62,010 nucleotides of DNA from Thermoplasmata archaeon (lineage in GTDB: Archaea > Thermoplasmatota > Thermoplasmata > Lutacidiplasmatales > UBA184). A program made the position numbers and the translations under genes. How positions within the stretch are numbered: the stretch's first letter is position 1; the number at the start of each line of letters is the position of its first letter. The notes under the pieces were generated by a model, which was not told the origin of the DNA, did no database searches, and saw only the letters and a program-made list of their open reading frames with translations. The stretch lies in the NCBI GenBank assembly GCA_022750435.1, contig JAKIVS010000001.1, forward strand, positions 350,895 through 412,904, in the 5' to 3' direction. This document shows positions 7,436 to 16,534 of the stretch, in pieces.

Positions 7436-8260
7436 CTAAGGTAGTCCGTCCGGGTCGAACGATGCGGAGAGAAACTGGAGGGTCCGACGCCAGGCGTCGG
7501 CGGCGCTCTCGGCATGGTAGTTGGACGGACGAGTGTCGTTGAAGAACGCATGCTTGGCGCCCGGGTACACCTGCGAGGAAAAGCTCCGCCCGCTTCGGGC
7601 CATGGCCTCCGCGAACAGTGGGACGGTTCCCGTCAGGCCGGGGTCGAGTTCTCCGTACAGGCCGAGAACGGACGCGCGGATCCGCGGCACGTCGTCGATC
7701 GGTGGATTCTGCCCGTAGAACACGACGGCCGCTCGCAGCTCGGGATCGAGGGTGGCGAGCCGCGCCGACATGGCGCCCCCGAAACAGAACCCAACGGAGC
7801 CGACTCTTCGGGGATCGACCTCGGGGAGACTCCGAAGGTACGTGGTCAGCGCCAGCAAGTCTTCCGCAAACCCTGCCTGAACCGAGGGATTCGTGACCGT
7901 GCCGAACGCCTCCAGCACCGGCCGTCGTTCCGGCGGCTGGGTCGCCGCGAACTCCGCGAACTTTCCGGGGTCCTTCCGGAGTTCCGGCGGCGCTTGGGCC
8001 AGCGATTGCATCGCCAGCGCGATGTTCGCCGGGGTGAGGACCGCCCGGACCTCCCGCGGGAACAGCTCGGGAGCCGCCGCCACGTACCCCTCGGCGGCGA
8101 ATCGCTCCGCCACGTTCCGGATGTGGGCATCCGCGCCGAAGATCTCGTGGATGACCACGACGGCGGGGCGCGGAGTCGAGGAGTCCGGCGGAAAGGCGAG
8201 GAAGCAGTCCATCGTACCGTGCGGGGTGGGCAGGGCCACGGTGCGACTCGGTGCCGGCAT
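7436..8260 (-). CDS. Dienelactone hydrolase family protein
   Basis: 274 residues from the ATG at 8260. It has the alpha/beta-hydrolase fold of dienelactone hydrolases, with Cys-Asp-His catalytic residues: nucleophile Cys in VGFCFGGAM, Asp in LYGELDPG, His in PGAKHAFFND. The N-terminal PAVVVIHEIFGADAHIRNVAERFAAEGYVAAAPELF is diagnostic. Cellular substrates of most archaeal homologues are unknown, so carboxylester or lactone hydrolysis in the cytosol is as far as one can go. The frame is open further upstream but the Arg/Pro-rich extension is not credible. Neighbours give no pathway hint. Confidence 0.88.
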   Translation of the reverse strand: MPAPSRTVALPTPHGTMDCFLAFPPDSSTPRPAVVVIHEIFGADAHIRNVAERFAAEGYVAAAPELFPREVRAVLTPANIALAMQSLAQAPPELRKDPGKFAEFAATQPPERRPVLEAFGTVTNPSVQAGFAEDLLALTTYLRSLPEVDPRRVGSVGFCFGGAMSARLATLDPELRAAVVFYGQNPPIDDVPRIRASVLGLYGELDPGLTGTVPLFAEAMARSGRSFSSQVYPGAKHAFFNDTRPSNYHAESAADAWRRTLQFLSASFDPDGLP

Positions 8261-8319
8261 GGAGCAGGACTCGAACGGTTCACCCCGAGATAATCCGGTG
8301 GGTCCCGGCCTTGGTGCCG

Positions 8320-8601
8320 TTACGGCTCGGCCTTCCGAAGCCGAACGCCGTCCGGGCTCTCGAGCGTAAGCTTGCGTTCCTGGCAATGCTGCAGCGCGCG
8401 GTTCAGACCCGCGAGCGAGACCCGGTGACCCCTTCGCTCGAGTTCCTCGAGGAGTTTGCGGCGACGGACCGGATCCTCCGACGTGCGAAGGCACCCGAGG
8501 ATGGCGTCGAGGAGCCCGGGAGGTACCCCGGCCGGCGGCGATGACGCCCGCGCGGTCGTCTCGGGTTCCGCCACGATCCCGGGGGAGCGACGCGTCCTCA
8601 C
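8320..8601 (-). CDS. Small protein with winged-helix-like C-terminal region
   Basis: 93 residues. The first ~25 are low-complexity. From about residue 28, LLDAILGCLRTSEDPVRRRKLLEELERRGHRVSLAGLNRALQHCQERKLTLESPDGVRLRK reads like helix-helix-helix-wing, the shape of a small DNA-binding domain. No family recognised. It is divergent to the DUF6855-like gene at 8799 and lies just upstream of the dienelactone hydrolase gene on the same strand (59 bp), so it may be its regulator; that is speculation. Confidence 0.5.
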   Translation of the reverse strand: MRTRRSPGIVAEPETTARASSPPAGVPPGLLDAILGCLRTSEDPVRRRKLLEELERRGHRVSLAGLNRALQHCQERKLTLESPDGVRLRKAEP

Positions 8602-8798
8602 AAGAGTTGGGGAGGGTCCCGCACCGGTCCTCGACCGAGGGTCAGCCCCCGTCTCCCCCTCGGCCCATTCCCTGGCCTCCGGCCCCGGGGGTGTCGCCCG
8701 GAGGGCGAGCCACTCCCGGCCTGTCAGAAGAGAAAGCAGAACGTCTAAGCCCCCGGCCCCAGTCCCGAGCCGGTCGTCGAGTGCCCGTTGGGGACCCG

Positions 8799-9263
8799 AT
8801 GACCGAGATCATGGGAGCCGAGGGGAGCGGAACGAAGGGAGCGTCGGGGACGAGCGTCGGGTCGGAAGGAAGCCGCGAGCACCCATGGAAGCTGAAGACC
8901 CCGAGCGGCGCCTCCGAGTTTCTCGCGTTCCGTGACCCGAGTCTCGACCCGCCGGCGCTCGTGGTGCAGGTCGGAAACACGGAGCTCCGGTACCAGCTCC
9001 GGTGTCTCGATGACCTGGCGGCCGCGCTGAAGAAGCACGGGGATTGGATGCCTCTCGGCAGCGCGGACGAGCAGAAGCCGGCTGCCCCCGGCACCGTGGA
9101 GGCGTGGGGTCGATCACCGACCAACCCGGTCGGCGGATGGTACGGACTGAAGAAGGGACTTCGGGGACGATTCGGAAACTATGTCCCGCCCGTGATGGAG
9201 AAGCTCGGCCTCGCCGAGGTCGAGCACAATCCGAAAGGCAACCGGATGCGGGCGCGAACGTAG
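8799..9263 (+). CDS. Conserved protein, DUF6855-like
   Basis: 154 residues from the ATG at 8799 (an alternative ATG is at 8811). After a Gly/Ser-rich N-terminus the sequence is dense in conserved-looking motifs: PWKLKTPSGASEFLAF, PPALVVQVGNTELRYQLRCLDDL, KKHGDWMPLGSADEQKP, GTVEAWGRSP, NPVGGWYGLKKGLRGRFG, YVPPVMEKLGLAEVEHN and RMRA. I recall this pattern as a small conserved family present in archaea and actinobacteria (DUF6855); the family number is from memory. The basic GLRGRFG-to-RMRA region suggests nucleic-acid binding. Function unknown. Confidence 0.7.
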   Translation: MTEIMGAEGSGTKGASGTSVGSEGSREHPWKLKTPSGASEFLAFRDPSLDPPALVVQVGNTELRYQLRCLDDLAAALKKHGDWMPLGSADEQKPAAPGTVEAWGRSPTNPVGGWYGLKKGLRGRFGNYVPPVMEKLGLAEVEHNPKGNRMRART

Positions 9264-9610
9264 GACCCCGCCCCCACTGGGCCACGGGGTCACCCCGACC
9301 CACGACCACCGTTCCTCCCGACCGGAGAACGCCCACCGGACACACTCAAACGCTCGCGCCGGGGCGTGAGCCTCCTCCGACTGTTCGTCGACGGGACGGT
9401 CGACGGTGGTCTGCGGCTCCTACGATGGGTTTATGTCAGCCCGTTCGGCTCGGCGGCCCGAGGCTCTACGACCGCTAGCATCGTGCCCTGCGGATCTGGG
9501 AGAAACCTCGACCTGCGGCTCCAGCACGTCTCCGCGACGGAGAACCTCCGCCGCGCGGCCGCGCTCGCGGGGAGCGCCCGTTAGGGCACTCCCGAGCGCG
9601 GTGCGCAACC
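9264..9610. other. Upstream region of kdpA; probable long leader
   Basis: No credible gene in 347 bp. TTTATG at 9430-9435 is the only good TATA-like element, which would place transcription start near 9460 and give kdpA a leader of about 150 nt. The putative leader is GC-rich and could fold, but I do not recognise a known riboswitch in it. Confidence 0.35.
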
Positions 9611-11296
9611 ATGCTGGCATCCTCCTCGCTTGCCGACGTCCTGTTCACCCTCGGCCTTGGGCTCCTCCTGGCCCGCTGGCTCGGGATTTACATGGCGAAG
9701 GTCTTCCAGGGCCGCCCCACGATCCTGGACGGGCTGTTTGACCCGGTCGACCGGGTCGTCTACGGGGTCCTCGGCGTCGACCCCCGCCGGGCCATGGGCT
9801 GGAAGGAGTACGCGGGCGCCCTGATCATCGCCAACGGCGTCGCGCTCTTGTTCGTCTTCGTACTGCTCCTGTTCCAGGGGAGCCTCCCCTGGAACGCCTT
9901 CCACGTCCCGGGAATGACCTGGGACCTCGCCTTCCACACCGCGAGCTCGTTCACGACCAACACCGATTACCAGCACTACGTCCCCGAGCAGCAGGTCTCG
10001 CTCCTGAGCGCCTCGCTCGGGCTGCAGATGCTGATGTTCCTCTCCGCGGCGAGCGGCCTCGCGGTCCTCGTCGCTTTCGTCCGTGGCTTCCTTCGGAAGG
10101 ACGGCCGGATCGGGAACTTCTGGTCGGACCTCGTGCGGTGCCTTACCCGGGTGCTGTTCCCGCTCGCCGCCGTCGGGGCGATCGTCCTGCTGTTCGCCGG
10201 CGTTCCCGAGACGCTCGCCCAATCGGTCCACCACGCGCTCCTCGGCGGCGGATACGAGATCGTCCCCACCGGGCCGGTCGCCACGTGGGACTCGATCGAG
10301 ATGATCGGGACGAACGGGGGCGGCTACTTCGCGGCGAACGCTGCCCACCCGTTGCAGAACCCGACGGCGTTCACCAATCTCGTGGAGATCGTGATGATGA
10401 TGCTCCTCACCTTCGCCCCCCCGTTCCTATTCGGCCGGATGGTCAAGCGGCCCAACGAGGCGTACCCCCACATCGGGGCGATCCTGATCATCTTCGTCGT
10501 CGCCCTTCTCCTCCTGTTCTACTTCGAGGCATCGAACCCGTTCCTGACCGGCGCGGGGGTGAGCCAGAACAACGGCTACTTCGTCGGGGCGGAGTCCCGA
10601 TTCAGCGTCGCCGAATCGGTCCTGTTCCAGGGGATGAGCGTCTACGGGAACGTCGGGGCGACGACCATGTCCCTCGGTTCGCTCACCCCGGGGGCCCAAT
10701 CGGTCCTCCTCTGGGGGATCTTCCTCCAATGCGCGCCGGGGGGGGAGGGGACCGGCTTCGGCACGCTCCTCATCAACGCGCTACTGGCCATCTTCGTCGG
10801 CGGCCTGATGGTGGGCCGCACCCCCGAGTATCTCGGGAAGAAGATCGGCCCGGCCCAGATCCGATGGGCGATCGTCACGCTCCTCGCGCACCCGCTCGCC
10901 ATCTTCATCCCGCTGGCGGTCGCGTCGGTCGCCGGGATCACCCAGGTCGCCGCCGGCCCCGGCTCCCATGCGTTCACCGTCGTACTGTACGAGTTCACGA
11001 GCGAGTCGGCGAACAACGGCAGCGGGATGGGGCCGATCAACGACGCGACGCCGTTCTTCAACGTCGCGGGCGGGATCATCATGCTGTTCGGCCGGTTCGT
11101 GCCGATGGTCGCCATGCTGGCGATCGGCGGAGCCCTCGCCCGGCAACCCGAGATCCCGGTGGGTCCGGGAACTCTGAAGACCTCGTCGGTCACCTTCACG
11201 CTCTACCTCGTCGGATTCCTGCTGATCGTTACCGGCCTCCTCTTCCTGCCGGTGCTCGCGATGGGGCCATTCGCGCAGGGGGTCAACTGGCCGTGA
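9611..11296 (+). CDS. kdpA: Potassium-transporting ATPase, K+-channel-like subunit KdpA
   Basis: 561 residues, matching KdpA (about 557 in E. coli). KdpA is the K+-selective, channel-like membrane subunit of the Kdp P-type ATPase. Its four selectivity-filter loops are visible: TTNTDYQ, GTNGGGYFAANAAHP, GNVGATTMSLGS and NNGSGMGPINDATPFFN, between roughly ten hydrophobic helices. GMSVYGNV and APGGEGTGFGT are further family signatures. The third-loop and fourth-loop sequences differ in detail from proteobacterial ones but keep the glycines. First gene of kdpABC; its stop overlaps the kdpB GTG as GTGA. No kdpF-like peptide or KdpDE sensor lies next to it. Confidence 0.96.
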   Translation: MLASSSLADVLFTLGLGLLLARWLGIYMAKVFQGRPTILDGLFDPVDRVVYGVLGVDPRRAMGWKEYAGALIIANGVALLFVFVLLLFQGSLPWNAFHVPGMTWDLAFHTASSFTTNTDYQHYVPEQQVSLLSASLGLQMLMFLSAASGLAVLVAFVRGFLRKDGRIGNFWSDLVRCLTRVLFPLAAVGAIVLLFAGVPETLAQSVHHALLGGGYEIVPTGPVATWDSIEMIGTNGGGYFAANAAHPLQNPTAFTNLVEIVMMMLLTFAPPFLFGRMVKRPNEAYPHIGAILIIFVVALLLLFYFEASNPFLTGAGVSQNNGYFVGAESRFSVAESVLFQGMSVYGNVGATTMSLGSLTPGAQSVLLWGIFLQCAPGGEGTGFGTLLINALLAIFVGGLMVGRTPEYLGKKIGPAQIRWAIVTLLAHPLAIFIPLAVASVAGITQVAAGPGSHAFTVVLYEFTSESANNGSGMGPINDATPFFNVAGGIIMLFGRFVPMVAMLAIGGALARQPEIPVGPGTLKTSSVTFTLYLVGFLLIVTGLLFLPVLAMGPFAQGVNWP

Positions 11297-13374
11297 GCGC
11301 CGCGACCCCGAGCCAGACGCAGGCCGTCGGTGCCACCGTGAGCGTTCGACGCGTCGCCCACACGAGCGTGGGCGTCGTCCTGAGCCGATCTCTCGCCAAG
11401 TTCGACCCGCGGAAGCAGGTGCGCAACCCGGTGATCTTCGTCGTCTACGCCTTCACGTTCTTCACCGCGGCCGTCTGGGCATTCCCCTGGCTCTTCCCGG
11501 ACATCGTCGCCTCCGGCTACTCCCGGCCGTACTACCTCGCCGTCACGGTGATCCTGCTGCTGACGGTCTGGTTCGCCAACATCGCGGAAGCCGTCGCGGA
11601 AGCGCAGGCGAAGGCGCAGGCGGACAGCCTCCGGGAAGTCCGGGCCGGACTGCGGGCGCGCCAGATCCTCCCTGATGGACGCCGCCGCTGGGTCGCCGGT
11701 ACCCAGCTCCACCGTGGCGACCTCGTCGAGGTCCGACCGGGCGAGACCGTCCCGTTGGACGGCGACGTGGCGAAAGGCGGGGCGATGATCGACGAGTCCA
11801 TGATGACCGGCGAGTCGGCCGCGGTCGTCCGGGAGAGCGGCGGCGACCGGACCAGCGTCCTCGGCGGAAGCCGCGTCCTGGACGGGACGATCGAACTCCG
11901 CATCACCGCCGAACCCGGAACCAGTTTCCTCGACCGGATGATCCAGCTCGTCGAGGCGACGAGCCGCGACAAGAGCCCGAACGAGATCGCCTTGACGCTC
12001 GTGCTGAACGCGCTCACCCTCGCGTTACTCGTCGTCGTCGTGACGTTCGCCTATCTCCTCGATTTCACCCAGCTCGGGCTCGGCACCGTGAACCTGGCGA
12101 CGCTGATCGCCCTCTTCGTGTGCCTGGTTCCCACGACGATTGGGGGCCTCCTCTCGGCAGTCGGGATCTCCGGGGTGACCCGGGTTGCCAAGTCGAACGT
12201 GGTTTGCAAATCCGGCAAGGCGATCGAGGCGGCCGGCGACCTCGACGTGCTCATCCTCGACAAGACGGGGACGATCACCGTTGGCGCTCGACTGGCCGTC
12301 CAGTTCGTGGCCGCCCCCGGCGTGGACGCCGACCAGTGCGAGCGGACCGCGCTGCTCGCCTCCCTGCTCGATGAGACGCCGGAGGGACGGTCCATCTCCC
12401 GCCTCGCGACCCTGCGAGGGATCCGCCTCGAGAAACTGAAGACGACCGACGTGAAGGCCATCCCGTTCTCGACGGCCCGGAGGATGTCGGGGCTCGTCCT
12501 CCCCGACGGCACCGAGGCGATGAAAGGCTCCGTCGGCGCCATCACCGAATACGTCGGCGTGTTCCCGGCGGAGCTCCAATTGGTCGCCGACGACGCGAGT
12601 CGCCGCGGGATGACCCCCCTCGGCGTTGCGCTTGGGAAGAAGGTCGTCGGTCTCGTCCTCCTCAAGGACGTCGTGAAGCCCGGCATCAGCCAGCGAATCC
12701 AGGAACTCCGGACGATGGGGATCCGGACGATCATGTGCACCGGGGACAACCGACTCACGGCGCTCTCCATCGCACGGGAAAGCGGCGTCGACGAGTTCGT
12801 GGCCGAGGCGAAGCCCGAGACGAAGCTGAAGCTCGTCGCCCTCGAGAAGAGCCACGGTCGGCTGGTCGCGATGACCGGCGACGGCACGAACGACGCCCCG
12901 GCCCTCGCGAGGGCCGACGTGGGGTTTGCCATGAACAGCGGAACCTCGGCGGCGAAGGAGGCCGGCAACATGGTCGACCTCGACAGCGACCCGACGAAGA
13001 TCATCGACGTGATCTCGATCGGCAAGCAGCTGCTGATCACCCGCGGCGCGCTCACCACCTTCTCGATCACGAACGACGTGGCGAAGTACTTCGCCGTGAT
13101 CCCGGCGATCTTCGTCGGCGTCACCACGCTCGGCTTTCTCAACGTCCTCCAGCTCTCCGACCCTCGGACGGCGGTGCTGGCGACGCTCCTGTTCAACGCG
13201 CTGATGATTCCGGTCCTGATCCCGCTCGCGCTGATCGGGGCGTCGTTCCGGCCGATGCCCGCCGTGGACCTGCTGCGGCGCAACCTCTTGCTCTACGGAC
13301 TCGGCGGTCTCGTCAGCGCCTTCGTTGGGATCAAACTGCTCTACATCATCATGACCATGCTGGGGTACCGATGA
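11293..13374 (+). CDS. kdpB: Potassium-transporting ATPase, ATP-hydrolysing subunit KdpB
   Basis: 693 residues from GTG 11293, which overlaps the kdpA stop. P-type ATPase that couples ATP hydrolysis to K+ uptake. Motifs in order: actuator loop MMTGESAAVV, phosphorylation site LILDKTGTITVGAR (Asp of DKTGT), nucleotide-binding KGSVGA, hinge MTGDGTNDAPALARADVGFAMNSGT. Membrane helices occur near residues 40-90, 240-290 and in the last ~110 residues. Length and motif order are standard. The stop overlaps the kdpC ATG as ATGA, so A, B and C are probably translated in a coupled way in stoichiometric amounts. Confidence 0.97.
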   Translation: MSAATPSQTQAVGATVSVRRVAHTSVGVVLSRSLAKFDPRKQVRNPVIFVVYAFTFFTAAVWAFPWLFPDIVASGYSRPYYLAVTVILLLTVWFANIAEAVAEAQAKAQADSLREVRAGLRARQILPDGRRRWVAGTQLHRGDLVEVRPGETVPLDGDVAKGGAMIDESMMTGESAAVVRESGGDRTSVLGGSRVLDGTIELRITAEPGTSFLDRMIQLVEATSRDKSPNEIALTLVLNALTLALLVVVVTFAYLLDFTQLGLGTVNLATLIALFVCLVPTTIGGLLSAVGISGVTRVAKSNVVCKSGKAIEAAGDLDVLILDKTGTITVGARLAVQFVAAPGVDADQCERTALLASLLDETPEGRSISRLATLRGIRLEKLKTTDVKAIPFSTARRMSGLVLPDGTEAMKGSVGAITEYVGVFPAELQLVADDASRRGMTPLGVALGKKVVGLVLLKDVVKPGISQRIQELRTMGIRTIMCTGDNRLTALSIARESGVDEFVAEAKPETKLKLVALEKSHGRLVAMTGDGTNDAPALARADVGFAMNSGTSAAKEAGNMVDLDSDPTKIIDVISIGKQLLITRGALTTFSITNDVAKYFAVIPAIFVGVTTLGFLNVLQLSDPRTAVLATLLFNALMIPVLIPLALIGASFRPMPAVDLLRRNLLLYGLGGLVSAFVGIKLLYIIMTMLGYR

Positions 13375-14057
13375 GCGGCGCCCCGACCCCCCACCGGGGG
13401 GCTCGGCCCCACCGCGAACCGCGCGAGCTGTCGCCCGAGCTCGGCGGGGAGGAGGCCCCCGGAACGGGACTCGCCCCGGACCCGCCGTTCCAGTGGCCGA
13501 GCGGCCGCGCCCTGTTCGCCGGCCTCGCGCTCCTCATCCTGCTCGCGGGCGTTGCCTATCCCTACGTGTTCACGGTCGCGGCGGAGACGCTGACTCCGGC
13601 GACGGCGACCGGGGCCAACATCACCCTCGGCGAGAACATCACGAACCCGGCGCTGTTTTGGCTCCGACCGTCGCTCATCGACTTCCAGCCGTACTCCGGG
13701 GCCGGCGGGGAGGTGCCGTATGGGCCGGTCGATCCCGCGCTCTACAATCAGACCGAGCAGTACATCGCGGAATACGGCCTCAAGAACGTCTCCGTCCCCC
13801 TGAACCTTGTCAGCCCTTCGGCGAGCGGCCTCGACCCCGACGTGACCCCGGAGGCCGCGCTCGTGCAGATTCCCCGGGTCGCGCATTTCAGCAACCTCAC
13901 CCAGTCGGTCCTCCTGGCTTGGGTCGACGCGGCGATCGTCTCTCCCGTCGCCGGATTCCTCGGACCGTCCTACGTCGACATCATTGCCCTCGACCAGACG
14001 ATGATCGCTCACCTCGGCGCAAGCACGCCGCTTGACCTCGGTATGACCTCGAGGTAG
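13371..14057 (+). CDS. kdpC: Potassium-transporting ATPase, subunit KdpC
   Basis: 228 residues; KdpC is a single-pass membrane subunit needed for assembly and activity of KdpFABC. A TM segment at about residues 47-67 (ALFAGLALLILLAGVAYPYVF) is preceded by a Pro/Arg-rich extension of about 45 residues not seen in the ~190-residue bacterial proteins. The signature follows: NPALFWLRPS, then VSPSASGLDPDVTPEAALVQIPRVA, the family's S-G-L-D-P-x-(I/V)-(S/T)-P motif. Last gene of the operon; 108 bp separate it from the nickel transporter, which has its own promoter. Confidence 0.92.
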   Translation: MSGAPTPHRGARPHREPRELSPELGGEEAPGTGLAPDPPFQWPSGRALFAGLALLILLAGVAYPYVFTVAAETLTPATATGANITLGENITNPALFWLRPSLIDFQPYSGAGGEVPYGPVDPALYNQTEQYIAEYGLKNVSVPLNLVSPSASGLDPDVTPEAALVQIPRVAHFSNLTQSVLLAWVDAAIVSPVAGFLGPSYVDIIALDQTMIAHLGASTPLDLGMTSR

Positions 14058-14132
14058 CGCGCGGGCGTCCGGTCCCTCCGACCGACGGGAGAATCGCCCG
14101 GCCGAGCGGTACTACGAATTCGCAAAACAACA

Positions 14133-14142
14133 TACCTTTATG
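14133..14142 (+). promoter_or_regulatory. TATA-like element for the nickel transporter gene
   Basis: TACCTTTATG centred 28 bp before the GTG start at 14166, consistent with a leaderless nickel-transporter mRNA. An 8-bp palindrome CGAATTCG (14115-14122) lies just upstream; no convincing full NikR-type dyad was found. Confidence 0.5.
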
Positions 14143-14165
14143 CGGGTCCGGGGCTGCGTTGTCCC

Positions 14166-15266
14166 GTGCAGGACGCCCCCCCCCCGGCGACGCTCGGGCT
14201 CACCGGCCCCGAGCGGCTACGGATGGTCGCCCTCTTCGTCGGGATCGGCGTCGTCACGCTGCTCGCCTTCTTCGCGGCGTTCACCTTCCTCCCCCACCAC
14301 TACTCCCAGGAGGCGACCCCGGGGGCGCTCATCTTCTCTGGGCTCGCCATCACGGCCTACATTCTCGGCCTCCGACACGGATTCGACGCCGACCACATCG
14401 CGGCAATCGACAACACGACGCGGAAACTCCTCAACGACGGCAAGCGGCCGCTCACCGTCGGGACCTGGTTCTCGCTCGGGCATTCGACGATCGTCTTCGG
14501 CCTGATCGCCGCCCTGGTCGTCCTGACCGAGTACATCCGCTCGCACGTCGCCGCGTTCGCGCAGTTCGGTGCGGTCGTCGGCGCGCTCGTCTCCGGCGTC
14601 TTCCTGTTCCTGATCGGGCTCGTCAACGTCCTGATCGCCGTCGACGTCTACCGAATCTTCCGCGGGCTGCGGGACCGGGAGTTCGACCAGGCTGCCCTGG
14701 ACGCGCAGATGGACAAGCGCGGGTTCCTCTATCGCTATTTCGGCCGACTGTTCAAGATGATCCAAGAGCCGTGGCAGATCTACCCGATCGGGGTCCTGTT
14801 CGGCCTCGGGTTCGACACGGCGACCGAGGTGCTGCTGATCACGGTCAGCGTGGTGTTCGCCACGACCACGAGCGTGCCGTTCGGGGCGGTGCTGCTCCTC
14901 CCGCTGCTGTTCACCTGCGGAATGGTCCTCGCCGACACCGTCGACGGCTTCGCCATGCGCTACGCGTACGGGTGGGCGTTCCTCAAACCGATCCGGAAGA
15001 TCTACTACAACCTCACCCTGACCGTCATCTCGGTTCTCGTCGCCTTCGTCATCGGCGGCATCGAGGTCCTCGGCGTCGTCGGGATCGAGCTCGGTCTCCA
15101 GGGTCCGTTCTGGAGCGAGATCGGCGGGCTCAACTTCGAGGTGCTCGGCATCGCGATCGTGGTCGTGTTCCTGGGTTCCTGGGCGGTCGCGATGGGGATC
15201 TACCGGTACAAGGGCTACGAGCAGATCGGCTTCGGCCCGGAGCCGCCGAGCCTCTCGACGCCGTAG
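14166..15266 (+). CDS. Nickel/cobalt permease of the NiCoT (HoxN/NixA) family
   Basis: 366 residues from a GTG start. Secondary transporter that imports Ni2+ and/or Co2+ at high affinity. The family signature RHGFDADHIAAIDN on TM2 (metal path), FSLGHSTIVF, and LFGLGFDTATEV are all present, with about eight membrane helices and the usual length. The adjacent nikR gene 13 bp downstream makes nickel the likely substrate and suggests the pair is co-transcribed and autoregulated. Which nickel enzyme needs it is not visible in this window. Confidence 0.93.
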   Translation: MQDAPPPATLGLTGPERLRMVALFVGIGVVTLLAFFAAFTFLPHHYSQEATPGALIFSGLAITAYILGLRHGFDADHIAAIDNTTRKLLNDGKRPLTVGTWFSLGHSTIVFGLIAALVVLTEYIRSHVAAFAQFGAVVGALVSGVFLFLIGLVNVLIAVDVYRIFRGLRDREFDQAALDAQMDKRGFLYRYFGRLFKMIQEPWQIYPIGVLFGLGFDTATEVLLITVSVVFATTTSVPFGAVLLLPLLFTCGMVLADTVDGFAMRYAYGWAFLKPIRKIYYNLTLTVISVLVAFVIGGIEVLGVVGIELGLQGPFWSEIGGLNFEVLGIAIVVVFLGSWAVAMGIYRYKGYEQIGFGPEPPSLSTP

Positions 15267-15279
15267 CGAGGGAGGATTC

Positions 15280-15801
15280 GTGGCGCGCCGAGTCGTCCGG
15301 ACCGCCATCTCCCTCGAGCCGGAGGTTCTTGCCTCCCTCGACGAGTGGGTGCGCGGGCGCAACTCCCGCAGCCGCTCGGACGCAATCCGGTTCCTCGTCC
15401 GCGGCGCCACCTCCGCGAATTCCCTCGCCGACCCCGGGGCCGACGCCGTCGGAACGGTGATGGTCCTCTACGACCACCGATCGCCGTACGTCCAGCGCCG
15501 CCTTACGGCGGCCCAACACCGATGGGGCGACCACATCCGATCCTCCAGCCACGTTCACCTCGAAGGGGACGTCTGCCTCGAGGTGATGATCCTCGTCGGC
15601 CAACGCCGCGAGGTGGAGCGCGCGGCGGAGGATCTCCGTGGGGTCAAGGGCGTCAGCCAAGGGGACTTCCTTCTCGCCTCGCCCGGGACCGCGGGGGGCC
15701 GAACGGGGCACCACCACCCCCATCCCGCGCCCTCCCGCCGCGAGAAGGAACCCGCAGCCCCGGTCGTCAGCCGAACAGGCCGGTCACGTAGTTCTCGGTG
15801 A
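15280..15801 (+). CDS. nikR: Nickel-responsive regulator NikR
   Basis: 173 residues from GTG 15280, behind a GGAGGA site. N-terminal ribbon-helix-helix ([35 protein letters not shown]) binds DNA; the C-terminal ACT-like domain binds Ni2+ through His-His-Cys seen in [15 protein letters not shown] plus an upstream His (YDHR). NikR normally ends near [11 protein letters not shown], so this protein has an unusual ~40-residue tail beginning with HHHPHP. The last 35 nt overlap the 3' end of convergent pstB. Predicted role: repress the nickel permease when nickel is sufficient. Confidence 0.92.
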   Translation: MARRVVRTAISLEPEVLASLDEWVRGRNSRSRSDAIRFLVRGATSANSLADPGADAVGTVMVLYDHRSPYVQRRLTAAQHRWGDHIRSSSHVHLEGDVCLEVMILVGQRREVERAAEDLRGVKGVSQGDFLLASPGTAGGRTGHHHPHPAPSRREKEPAAPVVSRTGRSRSSR

Positions 15802-16534
15802 GCTTTTCCTTCGCGTGGTGGAAGATCGTGTCGGTCGTGTCGAACTCCACGAGCTTCCCGAGGTAGAAGAACGCCGTGTGGTCGGCGACCCGCGTCGCCT
15901 GCGCGAGGTTGTGCGTCACGATGACGACCGTGTAGCTCTCCTTGAGCTCGTGCAGGAGGTGCTCGATCTTCGTGGTCGCGATCGGGTCGAGGGCCGAGCA
16001 CGGCTCGTCGAGCAGCAGGACCTCGGGCCCGACGGCCAGGGCCCGGGCGATGCACAACCGCTGCTGTTGCCCGCCGGAGAGGCTCGTCGAGGGCGCATCG
16101 ACGTCGCCCTTCACCTCGTCCCAGAGTCCGGCCCGTCGCAGGCTGTCGAGCACGCCCGCGTCGAGCTGGTCGTGCTGCCGGATCCCGAGCAATCGGAGAC
16201 CGGCCGCGACGTTCTCGTAGATCGAGAGGTTCGGGAACGGGCTCGGGCGCTGGAACACCATCCCGACCCGGCACCGGACGAGCACCTCGTTCTGGGTCCG
16301 GATCTCCGCCCCGTCGAGCGTGATCGAGCCGTCGACGCGCCCGCCGGGCGTTTCCTCGTGGAGTCGGTTCAGGCAGCGAAGGAAGGTGGATTTGCCGCAC
16401 CCGGAGGGGCCGATGATGGCAGTGACCTTGCCTTCAGGAATGTCGAGGTCGATGTCGTAGAGGACCTGGCGCTTCCCATACCAGGCGTTGAGCCCACGAA
16501 CCGCGAGCTTGCCGGTCGGAACGGGGCTACTCAT
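15767..16534 (-). CDS. pstB: Phosphate ABC transporter ATP-binding protein PstB
   Basis: 255 residues, standard PstB length. Walker [11 protein letters not shown]-loop [18 protein letters not shown], signature [15 protein letters not shown], Walker [13 protein letters not shown] and switch His in [12 protein letters not shown] are intact; [18 protein letters not shown] is characteristic of PstB. It energises import of phosphate through the fused PstCA permease encoded immediately upstream (8-nt overlap). Last gene of the pst operon. No PhoU gene follows, which is unusual because phoU commonly closes this operon. Confidence 0.96.
   Translation of the reverse strand: MSSPVPTGKLAVRGLNAWYGKRQVLYDIDLDIPEGKVTAIIGPSGCGKSTFLRCLNRLHEETPGGRVDGSITLDGAEIRTQNEVLVRCRVGMVFQRPSPFPNLSIYENVAAGLRLLGIRQHDQLDAGVLDSLRRAGLWDEVKGDVDAPSTSLSGGQQQRLCIARALAVGPEVLLLDEPCSALDPIATTKIEHLLHELKESYTVVIVTHNLAQATRVADHTAFFYLGKLVEFDTTDTIFHHAKEKLTENYVTGLFG

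Noticed and set aside
7310-7444. 44-residue frame between the YcaQ-like and dienelactone hydrolase genes
   Set aside because: Short, overlaps the end of the hydrolase gene, lacks a clear ribosome-binding site or TATA box and has no recognisable motif.
9366-9584. Possible 72-residue peptide upstream of kdpA (KdpF-like candidate)
   Set aside because: It has no hydrophobic helix as KdpF would and looks like a chance frame in GC-rich DNA.
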